This document shows, piece after piece, positions 15,943-49,545 of a stretch of DNA of 64,000 bases. The stretch is from Pogonophryne albipinna (Eukaryota; Chordata; Actinopteri; Perciformes; Artedidraconidae), in NCBI GenBank assembly GCA_028583405.1, contig CM053253.1, positions 16,038,925 to 16,102,924 on the forward strand, read 5' to 3'. The notes under the pieces are model-generated. The model saw only the letters and a program-made list of their open reading frames with translations. It was not told where the DNA came from and did no database searches. The translations under genes and the position numbers were made by a program. Within the stretch, counting starts at the first letter, position 1. Each line of letters opens with the position of its first letter.

Positions 15943-16824
15943 GTGTGAGCGCAGCAGGCAGGAGAGAGGTGATAGCAGATTTGTAGGAAAGAGTCAGAGC
16001 TGCTGTTCCCACAGGACAGAGCGAGAGAGTCAGGTCCCACTGCAGATTTTATCTGATCATCCTGTCAACACTGGAGACCTTCTCTCCTTCTACTGCCCTA
16101 CTCCTCGACTCTCACTGCCTCTCTCCACGGCACAATCACACAAAGGATTCATCTTTCTTCTGTCCCTGACACAAACACACACTCGCACACGTACACACAA
16201 AGCTCCTCTACCATGTGCACAACATTGGCATCCAGTCAAAGTGGCGCTAAATTGTATTAAAATAGTGCAGTGCTCGTCTCAAATTTACATGCGAATTAGG
16301 GAGAGTAGAAGTAATTACTCCGGGCCAGATCCGCTAATTGAATAAGGGTGCAGCCTTTTCTCTCCTCTCTCCTTCTCGCTTCTTTCATTCTATATACACA
16401 GGGCTCTGTGTTTCTCTTCAATGTCATTATGCCACTGCTTTGCCCTCTTCAAGGGCCCACATCACATGTAGGGGTGCAACAACTAATTGACTTAATCGAT
16501 TAAAATCGATTACCAAATTAGTTGCCAACTAATTCGGTCGTCGATTCGTTGGTGACGTCATCACGTGTGTTTTACGCGCCGTTAAGTTCCAACGTTATTG
16601 GTCATGGTATCGATAGGCCTACTGGAGACATTTAAAAAATATATGTCATGTATTATTGCTACAAAAACATTATATCGCAGTCTTAGTGTCGCCAACTCGT
16701 TTCTAATATGCAAAAAGACAAACAAATGCGTCTACGATGTATGTTCTCTCTCCCCCGTCTGTGTGCGAGGGGGCGGGGCAGTTTACACACACGCAGCTGC
16801 TACATGCAGCAACACACTGCGGAG

Positions 16825-16990
16825 ATGGCGGAGAGAACGCGCTCTGAGGTGTGGTTAAACTTTACCGTCTCGATGTGGACAATCCTCGTTGCCAAAAGTG
16901 CAATAAGAGTTTAGCATGTAAGGGCGGTAACACGAGCAATTTGTCTAAACATTTAGCAAAAGTGCACCAAATTCAGACGGAGGAATGCAC
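16825..16990 (+). pseudogene. Frameshifted BED-type zinc finger, N-terminus of a hAT transposase
   Basis: An ATG at 16825 opens a frame reading ...SEVWLNFT, the usual lead-in to a BED finger. The finger itself continues in another frame: PRCQKCNKSLACKGGNTSNL...HLAKVHQ. In that frame the ligands are C-x2-C (16890-16892 and 16899-16901) and H-x4-H (16950-16952 and 16965-16967), all intact. A net frameshift between about 16850 and 16885 therefore separates the lead-in from the finger. BED fingers bind DNA and sit at the N-terminus of hAT transposases and host ZBED proteins. The catalytic region expected downstream is missing, because of deletion and the nested insertion at 17084. It cannot encode active transposase. 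Confidence 0.8.
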
Positions 16991-17736
16991 CGGGTTCGAC
17001 TGTCTGTCCATGTCAACTTTTCCACGTCAGGTGTTATGTATGCTAGCAGCAACACAGGGAGTTAACTCAATTATACAAACATGCAGTGGCGACTGGTCAT
17101 TAGGGGCAGGTACAGCCCCACCTAGTGTCAGCAGAAAGTATTAAAAATAATGATTACAACAAAATGCAAAAAATAAATTAAAAAATATATAAAATATATT
17201 TTAAGATCATGTTTAATCATCTGATTCGTCTGTACATTGCTGTTTTAGTCTGTGTTCGTCTAATTAGTGTCTATAGTGTGTGCCTATTGAGCTGTTTAGA
17301 GCCATGTGGGACAAAACACGATCATGCCCCTCCCTCTCTCTGTCTAAGTGAACGGTGACTGTAAAAACTACACTGCGCATGCTCAGAATATTGTCCTATT
17401 TAATGTGTGTGGCAAAAAAATAATGACCATAGGGGCATAGAGCTGCCATCCCCACCATACGTCATCTCACATAATTCAGAGCTGATTGGCTGTAAATACG
17501 TGTGCCGCGAAAAGTGTGGTGTGTGAAGAGGAGACGAGAGAGATGCAGTGAGGCGTCCTAAAACCCGGAAGTAAGCTGCGCATGGCTTCCCTCGACAAAA
17601 AAGCAATGAGATTTCTCCATAGGATTTTAGAAAATAGCTCCAAATAAGGTCTGTGGGAAACAAACCTGTTAGATAAATGCACGTTTTGTTCAGCCGGATA
17701 ATATCCAAATGTCTACCCTACTTTTATCATTTTTGA

Positions 17737-17770
17737 ATCATAAATCTATTGATTAGATTAGATTTATGAT
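17737..17770. repeat. Perfect 12-bp inverted repeat, 10-nt loop
   Basis: Arms ATCATAAATCTA and TAGATTTATGAT lie at 17737-17748 and 17759-17770, inside the nested hAT element. Confidence 0.9.
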
Positions 17771-18020
17771 AGACTTTTGAAACTACAAGAACATAAGGAG
17801 GACTTTTACAAAAAAGTAATAGAGATTTTTGTCCAGAAGGACAGGCAAATGGACTTAATCTTCAAGTCAAGGTAAGACTGCAATTTTATTGAAAATGGGA
17901 TCTTACTAAGAGAGAACAATTCAATATTTAAATGATAAAATTACATTTTTTGGGTATCCTTTTGTTGAACTGTCTGTTTAAAATTAATTGAAGCATCAGA
18001 CAAAAAAAGCTTTTGAAAAT

Positions 18021-18056
18021 AATATTATATTTTGATTTAGGTCAAAATATAATATT
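18021..18056. repeat. Perfect 15-bp inverted repeat, 6-nt loop
   Basis: Arms AATATTATATTTTGA and TCAAAATATAATATT flank TTTAGG. It lies about 115 bp inside the right end of the nested hAT element and may be a subterminal structure or a cruciform. Confidence 0.92.
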
Positions 18057-18588
18057 TGTAAACCTGAAGAGTCAGTGCCAGTGCCTCGCCAGCCATGAAC
18101 CTCACTGCAGAAGCTATAGACATTTAAGTTTTTTGTGCCCCACCACTTTTGTACATATAAAAACGCCACTGCAAACATGGGTTAATGATTAGAGGTAACT
18201 GAGTTATTTATTTTGTTAAAGTTTCAGCTATTCTGTTTACAGTTCTGTCATCACATTATTTAATATGATTTGTTAAAACATTGTTGTTTCTTTTGATGTG
18301 AAATATTATTTATTTTATTTAAATAAAAAGCAATGTTAATTTTGTAAACAATTTGTTTAGTTAGTTTAATAATATATGTATTTTTGAATCAAGTATTCAT
18401 CTTTATTGTCTTCATTGTTAGTTTCCACATGCCTAAAACAACCTCAAGCTAAATCTAAAAGTTGATGGCTAAATAAGAGCGTTTGAGAAATTGTGCAAGG
18501 CAGACAGTAATAGTCCGAATAGTCGATTAATCGTTTTATTAATCGATAGATTAATCGATTATCAAATTAGTCGTTTGTTGCAGCCCTA

Positions 18589-22700
<4,112 letters not shown>

Positions 22701-22990
22701 ATATAGATAGATAGAATCGGAGGATGAAACCCTCTTTAATTGTCACACATACATGCACACAGCACACACAGTGATTTTTGACCTCTGCATTTAACCCATC
22801 CTAGTACTAGGAGCAGTGGGCAGCTAGTGGGTAGCTAGTGCCTTGCTCAAGGGCACCACGGCAGGGCCCAGAAGGTGAACTGGGACCTCTCAAAGTACCA
22901 GTCCACACTCCATATTTTAAGTCTGTTCGGGGACTTGAACCAGCGACCCTACAGCTCACAGTCCAAACCCCGACTGACTGAGCCACTGCC
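22701..22990 (-). mobile_element. V-SINE-type tRNA-derived retrotransposon
   Basis: On the minus strand the head is tRNA-like. It has an A-box-like TGGCTCAGTCAG (plus 22974-22985) and a B box GGTTCAAGTCC (plus 22931-22941), spaced as in pol III promoters. The body contains CTTGAGCAAGGCAC (plus 22838-22851) and a later GGTTAAATGCAGAGGTCAAA segment. I recognise both as hallmarks of the conserved region of vertebrate V-SINEs. It ends in GTGTGACAATTAAAG and a TCTATCTA-type tail. The head is nearly complete, so this is close to full length. It is a fossil copy with no coding capacity. I could not define target duplications. Confidence 0.8.
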
Positions 22991-23094
22991 GAACCAGGTG
23001 AGAAGACCTTAAGAGTCTTCAGTGAGTTTGTCCTTGACTAGAAAATGTGTGGACCCAAGGGTGTACACACGCATACTCAAATACAAGCATAAAA

Positions 23095-26363
<3,269 letters not shown>

Positions 26364-26390
26364 ACACACACACACACACACACACACACA
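26364..26390. repeat. Short (CA)n microsatellite
   Basis: About 13 CA units. Confidence 0.95.
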
Positions 26391-29980
<3,590 letters not shown>

Positions 29981-30020
29981 GGAGAGAGACATGCAGAGAG
30001 GGAGAGAGACATGCAGAGAG
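29981..30020. repeat. Exact 20-bp tandem duplication
   Basis: GGAGAGAGACATGCAGAGAG occurs twice in perfect tandem (29981-30000 and 30001-30020). It is a small local duplication. Confidence 0.95.
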
Positions 30021-30949
30021 GAAAACAGAAGGATGGATAAAGCTAGCTCTATCCTGTGGTTGATTTGAAAAGGACAGAAATACGTCAAGAGAAGGCAGTG
30101 AGGGGGAAAATAAAGAAAGCGGGAGAAAAAAAGAACTGTAGAAAGTTACCACAGTGTAAGAACCATGACAAGAATCCATCATGTTTTCCCAGACAGCCAC
30201 TTTACCCTGAGACAGTACATCCTGACTGGACCTTTGCAGCATCACACACTTGCACATACACACTCACACAAACCCACTACAACATACATCAGTGGGCTGG
30301 AAACAGCGCATGATAAATTCTGAACACAATACATTTTGTCCAAAAGATTTAACATCTAATTCAGCTCTGACAGCTCCCTCCATCTAAACGCCTGAACGGT
30401 AACATTGATCTCCACACCACGCACAGGCGGCCTTGGACTTCACAGATAGACACACACACCAGCAGACACACACACAACAGCACACACACTCACAGGGAAA
30501 AGAGACTACTCAAACCAAGCAGGTTTAGAGCACCTCACAGGTTCACACACCAACACAGTGCTCTAAAATACAGAGAAAGAAAGTGTTGGAAGAAGCTTTC
30601 CAGGTGTAAACTAAATCACAAAAAACTGTGTCTTGGTTTAAGCTGCCAAATTACTCGCTTACATTTAGACAATTAGTTTCCCCATTTGCATCAAGGGTTT
30701 AATTTCCTCTAATCTGTTTTCTTTCTTAACTCCTTCAATCCTTTTTTTCTGCTCCCTGGGGAGTCTTCAGATCTCCTCGGCTGGGTAGACCATTTGGAAG
30801 ATGTGCTACAAGTAATCAATGTAATGTGTGTGTGTTTGTATTGACATCTGTTGTGCTTAAACGTGTATGTAGTGTTGTTGACAGGTCAATAAGGGAAGCA
30901 GGGCAAACAACAAAAATACACTAGTACATCAAACTACATACTGTAAGCA

Positions 30950-31026
30950 TGCGCACGCACGCGCGCTTGTGCGTACTGGTGCGCAGGTGCGGATGCGCAC
31001 CTGCGCACCAGTTATGTGCAGCCCTG
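30950..31026. mobile_element. Probable hAT-like terminus, partner end not found
   Basis: The right edge GTGCAGCCCTG reads CAGGGCTGCAC on the minus strand, a form common to hAT termini, and a hairpin lies immediately inside it. I did not find a matching left terminus or an 8-bp duplication, so this may be a truncated copy. The GC-rich stretch at 31275-31400, with CCGGGGG/CCCCCGG arms, also looks like repeat-derived sequence and may belong to another fragment. Confidence 0.35.
30975..31012. repeat. Perfect 17-bp hairpin, 4-nt loop, GC-rich
   Basis: Arms ACTGGTGCGCAGGTGCG and CGCACCTGCGCACCAGT flank GATG. It lies just inside a hAT-like terminus reading GTGCAGCCCTG (31016-31026) and is preceded by an alternating GCGCAC stretch (30950-30972). 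Confidence 0.93.
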
Positions 31027-31384
31027 CTTATATGTTAGTATGTATACAGAACATGACCACAAATTATCCTAAGATGTAACGTTAACCCTTCATACCTCAG
31101 TCTACTTTTAAGACACTAAAATAACGTATTCCAATTTTTATTTTGTTTTCGCGCGTGGAATTATACCGGCTCTCCAGTGCCTATTGTCCACTTTAAGGTA
31201 TTATTAAGGTAGGGTTAATGTTGCTCTCAAAGTGCACCAGATTGATGCTTTTAACTTCAATATTTTAAAAAAAATCTTCCCGGGGGACCATGCCCCCGGA
31301 CCCCCCGAGAGGAGGCGACGGACCCCCTAAAGGATGTTCGGTCCACCCCCCACTTATAAAAAATAGCACTTTACCCCTGCACCT

Positions 31385-31401
31385 CCCCCCCCCCCCCCCC
31401 C
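31385..31401. repeat. Poly-C run, about 17 nt
   Basis: Consecutive C ending a GC-rich repeat-like stretch. Its length is uncertain in most sequencing chemistries. Confidence 0.93.
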
Positions 31402-31447
31402 AACAACTATTATCTATTATTATCTAAGACCGACACAGGACCCAGGG

Positions 31448-32273
31448 CTGTGGTTCCCAACCTTTTTTCCCAAGAGCCCCCCCACATGACTCCTGTTGGA
31501 AGTTGCGCCCCCCCCCCCCCACACACACACAAGGGAGGGGATGCAACAGCGATAATTAAAGTTTAAAAGTCTCAAAAATGCTACAATTAGTGTCACAAAC
31601 TAGATGAATGTGAAGTATTTTGTTAAAGGAGGATGTAAGCGTAATTAAGGAGCACTATTGGAGTGACTTTGATGGTTATTGGACTCAGGATTAATGAATT
31701 TGGATGTCCGCGCTGTATGAAGAAATTAAAGGACGGCGCGGAAGTGGAAACAAATCACAAAGGGATTAAACTGTTTAAAGCACACGCTCAAAGTAAGCCG
31801 GATTTTACCGATGTGTTTATGTGGATTCAAAAGTCGTAAATAATGTACAAAATGGAGGAGACCGATCTGGTCGGAGCAACTGTGACAAATAATCCAACTG
31901 AAACCGGCGTGGACAATGACTATGTTTTAAAAATGCGCTTATCCAGAAAAGCCTGGTTTGGACACTTTTAGAAGAAAAAAAGAAACATTTCTATTAAAGA
32001 AAGAATTATACATTTCTGTCTTTTTATGCCTTTAATAGCTACCAACTTGAATTGTTATTCAAATTAATTAATCAATTATTTTTTATATTTTATTGTAATG
32101 GAGAGACAAGGCTTTTAGTGACAATCATGTATTGCTTTACAATTATATGTAAAAAAAAAAAAAAAAAGTCTAAATATGATATTTGGCCTCAAATCATCTG
32201 AGGCCTGGCGCCCCCCCCTGCGATCTTTGGCGCCCCCCCAAGGAGGGCGCGCCCCCCAGGTTGGGAACCACTG
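31448..32273. mobile_element. hAT-superfamily element with perfect 8-bp target duplication
   Basis: The ends are CTGTGGTTCCCAACC and GGTTGGGAACCACTG, a 15-bp TIR with a mismatch at the second base. From memory it is close to the CAGTGGTTCTCAACC type of Charlie/Tip100-like hAT elements. Both sides carry ACCCAGGG (31440-31447 and 32274-32281), a perfect 8-bp duplication. At 826 bp it is non-autonomous. Both arms are very C/G-rich just inside the TIR, with a C-run at about 31507-31520 on the left and 'ggcgccccccc' blocks on the right. A damaged open segment lies in the centre. Confidence 0.88.
31717..31971 (+). pseudogene. Unidentified degraded open segment inside the hAT element
   Basis: One frame runs about 84 codons from an ATG at 31717 to a TAG at 31969-31971, broken by a single TAA at 31837-31839. 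It extends back in frame to about 31645 and includes a Cys-Pro-Arg-Cys motif just before the ATG. Near the end it reads DYVLKMRLSRKAWFGHF. I do not recognise it as a hAT transposase domain. It may be a transposase remnant or host sequence picked up by the element. Length and near-openness are the only evidence, and chance is possible. Confidence 0.3.
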
Positions 32274-32281
32274 ACCCAGGG

Positions 32282-34788
<2,507 letters not shown>

Positions 34789-34850
34789 AGGATGGGTGGA
34801 GGGGGGTGAGGGAGGAGAAAGGATGGGTGGAGGGGGGTGAGGGAGGAGGG
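34789..34850. repeat. 31-bp G-rich tandem duplication
   Basis: A unit of about 31 bp starting AGGATGGGTGGAGGGGGG occurs at 34789-34819 and again from 34820, nearly identical. Four or more G-runs per unit give G-quadruplex potential. Confidence 0.9.
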
Positions 34851-36980
34851 TACTGCGAGGGACCTGAGAGTTCAAAAGCAATACCGTTTCATTCATGTTT
34901 AAAGGCACTTTTTTGTTTCTCTAAGAGCCACTGAAGCAGTTTTGAAACAGGCAGAACTGCTTTGATAGATTGAGCGTTCAGAGCAGCCAAGGCGCTGTCA
35001 ACATAAATAGCGATACAGAAGTGAGGGGACATTTTTTCAACTGGAGTTTTCAAGGTTATGGCCCATGGTGATGATTTGAAGGCACCACTTGCAATGCTGC
35101 ATTACTGGTTATGCATGGACAGTTGCGTGTCTGCCCACAACGTGTTAATGAAAACAGTTGAGTGTGCTTATTCCCGCAGAAGTACTGTATGTTTTGCAGA
35201 AAGCTTTGTTTCATGCATTAGCACTTAAGGTGAATTGTGTGCAGGCAAGCCAACATAAAGCATGTTCTATGTATGTTATTTACTGGCTAATCTATTCTGC
35301 ATGTTTCTGCTTCATATCATTTACTCTATATTTGCCTTCATTAAAATAACTACACACAGTGTTTGGCCTTCAACCTACCTTTTCTTTTCCACTGTGTTCG
35401 ACTCCCACATTGTCGTCACTGTAATAAAAAATGTAACTGTTACCCCTTTATCTTCATACATAGCTCAAATAAATACTAGGGTTACACATGGATGCTGGTT
35501 TGGCCATGACTTTGGTCAAAATGTAACAAATTCAAATCGTAGGCGGATTCAAATCTAGTACATTTTTGTCACGTTATCTATAAAACAAACTAGCTCAGTC
35601 CTAGCTATGAGCAACTCTTTATAGCAGCAAGTGTATTTAAAAGAACGTCACGAAGTTCAATTAAAAGTTGTACTTTTCTACCCAGTCAAATTGTTGGTTG
35701 AGTATGAAAAATTAGCAAACAAAACAACACACTATGACGACACCATCTTGCCTATTTAATTAAATCATTTTTCTGTTTAGGCAGCACATATCCCCACATG
35801 CACTATTCAAAAGTGTCAATATAATATGCTTTACTACACACAAATCAAGGTTTGATAAGTATTCTGTTTTTGCTCAATAAGCCTGATGGATTTATTGATT
35901 TTGACATTTAAGCTTGGTTGGATTGTGTTTCTTTTATCTTAGCATCTTAGAAGACACACTAAGGTGCGATAAATGCATGAATGTTTTAAACTAAGATTCT
36001 TTTTTTTGGCAATGCAACAATGACTAGTAAGCAAAACATGTATTCCCCACTATACCACTTGTACCTTTTGTTCTGATTTCACTGGGAGACGTGCTTTGTA
36101 GCAGATCACTTTAGAAAACCCTATACAAGCAGAAATGAGTGTGCAGTTGTTTCTGTGGTTGTCGGGTGGCCAGTGCTGGTGTTTCCTTGTGGTACATTTA
36201 TTGTTTTACATGAATGTTCACTCTGGGTTACATGGGCGACAACTTCAACAACCCCCACCACACACAAGCACAAATGCACACTCAGATAGGTACTAGAAAA
36301 CAGACAGTGAGGCAGGGATGGATCCTGTCTCTCTAATGGAAGAAAGATGTCGCGCTCCACAGAGATCATCCCCAGACTGTTAAGTCATAACCGTGACTCT
36401 ATTCAACTCTGTGTTTCTGACAAGTCTCTCCCCCCGGATAACCATCAGTCTGGATTCAGAATAGATATCAACCAACCATTCATTATGGTTCTCCACACAA
36501 AATAAGTTATTTGTTGGTCAGCCTCTTTACTTGTTTAATTGACATGTGTACTTCCACACTTGGCTTGGACATTTGTCCCTTTCCTCTTTCATATAGATTC
36601 CGCCCAGTCCTCCAGTCCCTGATGGCAAAGACATTCAGAGCTGTGCTCCTCCTCTCGTCCCTGTGGTTGCCTCCTATCTTCCTCCTCTCCTCCCTCCTCT
36701 CCTCCCCTCCTTTGTCTCCCTCTTTCCCAGTGGAAGTGTAGTGCAGGGCCCAGGGCCCCTGCCTCTAATTGCTGGTGAATAGAGTGTTTTCATGGGGTGT
36801 TAGTCAGGGCCCTCCCCTGGATTAGCATGCTTACATACACACGCACACACAACATGTACTCAGATACACAAATGGATTAGTGTGTTCACTCATGGGGAGA
36901 GGAGGTTGATTTGAGCCGACAGCAACAGCCCTTTGGAGAAAGCCCGGGCAAGCCTGGTGGATTTTCAGGCTCACACACAT
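34851..36980. other. Unique non-coding sequence, with a pyrimidine tract
   Basis: 36640-36730 is CCTCTCC-rich. No transposon end or convincing exon. Short CA runs lie near 36837-36850. Confidence 0.45.
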
Positions 36981-37004
36981 GCACACACACACGTGTGTGT
37001 GTGC
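36981..37004. repeat. Perfect 24-bp palindrome joining a CA run to a TG run
   Basis: Starting GCACACACACAC and continuing as its exact complement, centred on ACGT, with no spacer. It could form a short cruciform or Z-DNA. Confidence 0.95.
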
Positions 37005-41259
<4,255 letters not shown>

Positions 41260-41444
41260 AGAAGAAGGAGAAGAAGGAGAAGAAGAAGAAGAAGAAGAAG
41301 AAGAAGAAGAAGAAGAAGAAGAAGAAGAAGAAGAAGAAGAAGAAGAAGAAGAAGAAGAAGAAGAAGAAGAAGAAGAAGAAGAAGAAGAAGAAGAAGAAGA
41401 AGAAGAAGAAGAAGAAGAAGAAGAAGAAGAAGAAGAAGAAGAAA
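41260..41444. repeat. (AAG)n trinucleotide microsatellite, about 185 bp
   Basis: Purine-only plus strand. The first 20-25 bp have GGAG interruptions and the rest is pure AAG. Frames across it are poly-Glu, poly-Lys, poly-Leu or poly-Ser artefacts. Mirror-symmetric purine tracts of this length can form triplex (H-) DNA. Confidence 0.97.
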
Positions 41445-44410
<2,966 letters not shown>

Positions 44411-44463
44411 CAGTGAAGCACCAACAGGTGGTCGTTCAGCTCCTCGTCCATTTGACCCCATGC
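44411..44463 (-). CDS. Candidate internal exon of an unidentified gene
   Basis: On the minus strand a 53-nt segment has a complete set of splice signals. Upstream are a CTAAC branch-like motif, a long pyrimidine tract (TTGTTGTCTCCTTTTCCACAG) ending at 44464, and downstream a strong donor, CTG|GTGAGTG. Of the three frames, one is open with plausible composition: AWGQMDEELNDHLLVLH, ending with two bases left over. A second open frame contains an ATG (MGSNGRG...). The third has a stop. 53 nt is not a multiple of three, so skipping it would shift frame. I do not recognise the peptide. It is the best exon candidate in the window but rests on signals, not homology. It could also be an alternative or untranslated exon. 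Confidence 0.4.
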
Positions 44464-48920
<4,457 letters not shown>

Positions 48921-49545
48921 CCAAAACTCAATGAGCAATTGGTTTCCTGGCTTTCAGAGCAACAAAACCCAGGCCAAATCCAAACCGGACACAGCCAATG
49001 TGCACAATGGAGCAACCCAGGGTTCTCTACTAAGCCCATTGCTGTTTACCACATCTGCATCACCCAGCTTGAGGGCTATCACAATTTCAAATATGCTTAC
49101 ATTACCATAGTCAAAATGGCATTTAGAGAAAAGGTAAGAGCGCTTTAAGTATAGGTCTGGCACAATAATCTTTCTCCTAATGTAAACAAACCAAATGCAT
49201 CTAGAAAGTAGCCTGCATCAAAAAAGTTCCCCGCTCACAAAGACTGATCGATCCTTTCCTTCTGGCAGAAGGCTGTGCAGCATCTGAAGTTCAAAAACAG
49301 CTTCTTCCTCCAGGCTGTCCGGATGCTGAACAGCCAGACTCAGCGAGCGAGTCATGCTACGGACCAATGGCTTACTGTATGCATGCACACACAAACACTC
49401 GTAATCACATGTTTCCAACTATTGTCTTTTAAAACTTTTTTTAAAGATATAATATTATTGGTAGTTTGTGGTCACTGTCATTCTTTATTTTTTGTTCATT
49501 CCTGTTATGAGATGTATGACAACAAAAGCATTAAAGACTAACAAC
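48921..49545 (+). pseudogene. Relic of a LINE (L2/CR1/Rex1-like) reverse transcriptase and C-terminus
   Basis: Pieces in the expected order recall non-LTR ORF2. KLNEQLVSWL lies at about 48923. The reverse transcriptase block GATQGSLLSPLLF (usual form GxPQGSxLSPLLF) is at 49009-49047. KYA is at 49089-49097, where the catalytic YADD box should be, but Tyr-Ile follow instead of the two aspartates. PSGRR is at 49258-49272, then FKNSFFLQAVRMLNS at 49290-49334, typical of the ORF2 C-terminus. Blocks are in different frames, and the spacing between the YADD region and the C-terminus is far too short, so there are frameshifts and an internal deletion. It is inactive. Clade assignment is uncertain. 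Confidence 0.65.

Larger units (their letters stand above)
17084..18171. mobile_element. Nested non-autonomous hAT element with perfect 8-bp target duplication
   Basis: The element begins CAGTGGCGACTGG and ends CGCCACTG, giving an 8-bp TIR (CAGTGGCG). It is flanked on both sides by CAAACATG (17076-17083 and 18172-18179), a perfect 8-bp duplication as expected for hAT integration. Length is 1,088 bp. No transposase frame is visible. It contains two strong perfect inverted repeats (17737-17770 and 18021-18056). It lies inside the 16,469-18,588 hAT element, so it is the younger insertion. Confidence 0.9.
16469..18588 (+). mobile_element. hAT-superfamily DNA transposon, internally deleted and split by a second hAT element
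   Basis: The left end reads TAGGGGTGCAAC and the right end GTTGCAGCCCTA, an imperfect TIR of the type common in fish hAT elements. Subterminal regions are dense in ATCGATTA/TAATCGAT motifs, also typical. It carries a damaged BED-finger start on the plus strand but no RNase-H-like transposase domain. Without the nested insertion it is only about 1.0 kb, so it is non-autonomous. The target duplication is ambiguous: ACATGTA lies at both junctions, and shifting the boundary two bases inward gives 7 of 8 matching flanking bases. The 3' third resembles, from memory, the 3' end of ZBED-like fish hAT copies. Confidence 0.85.
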
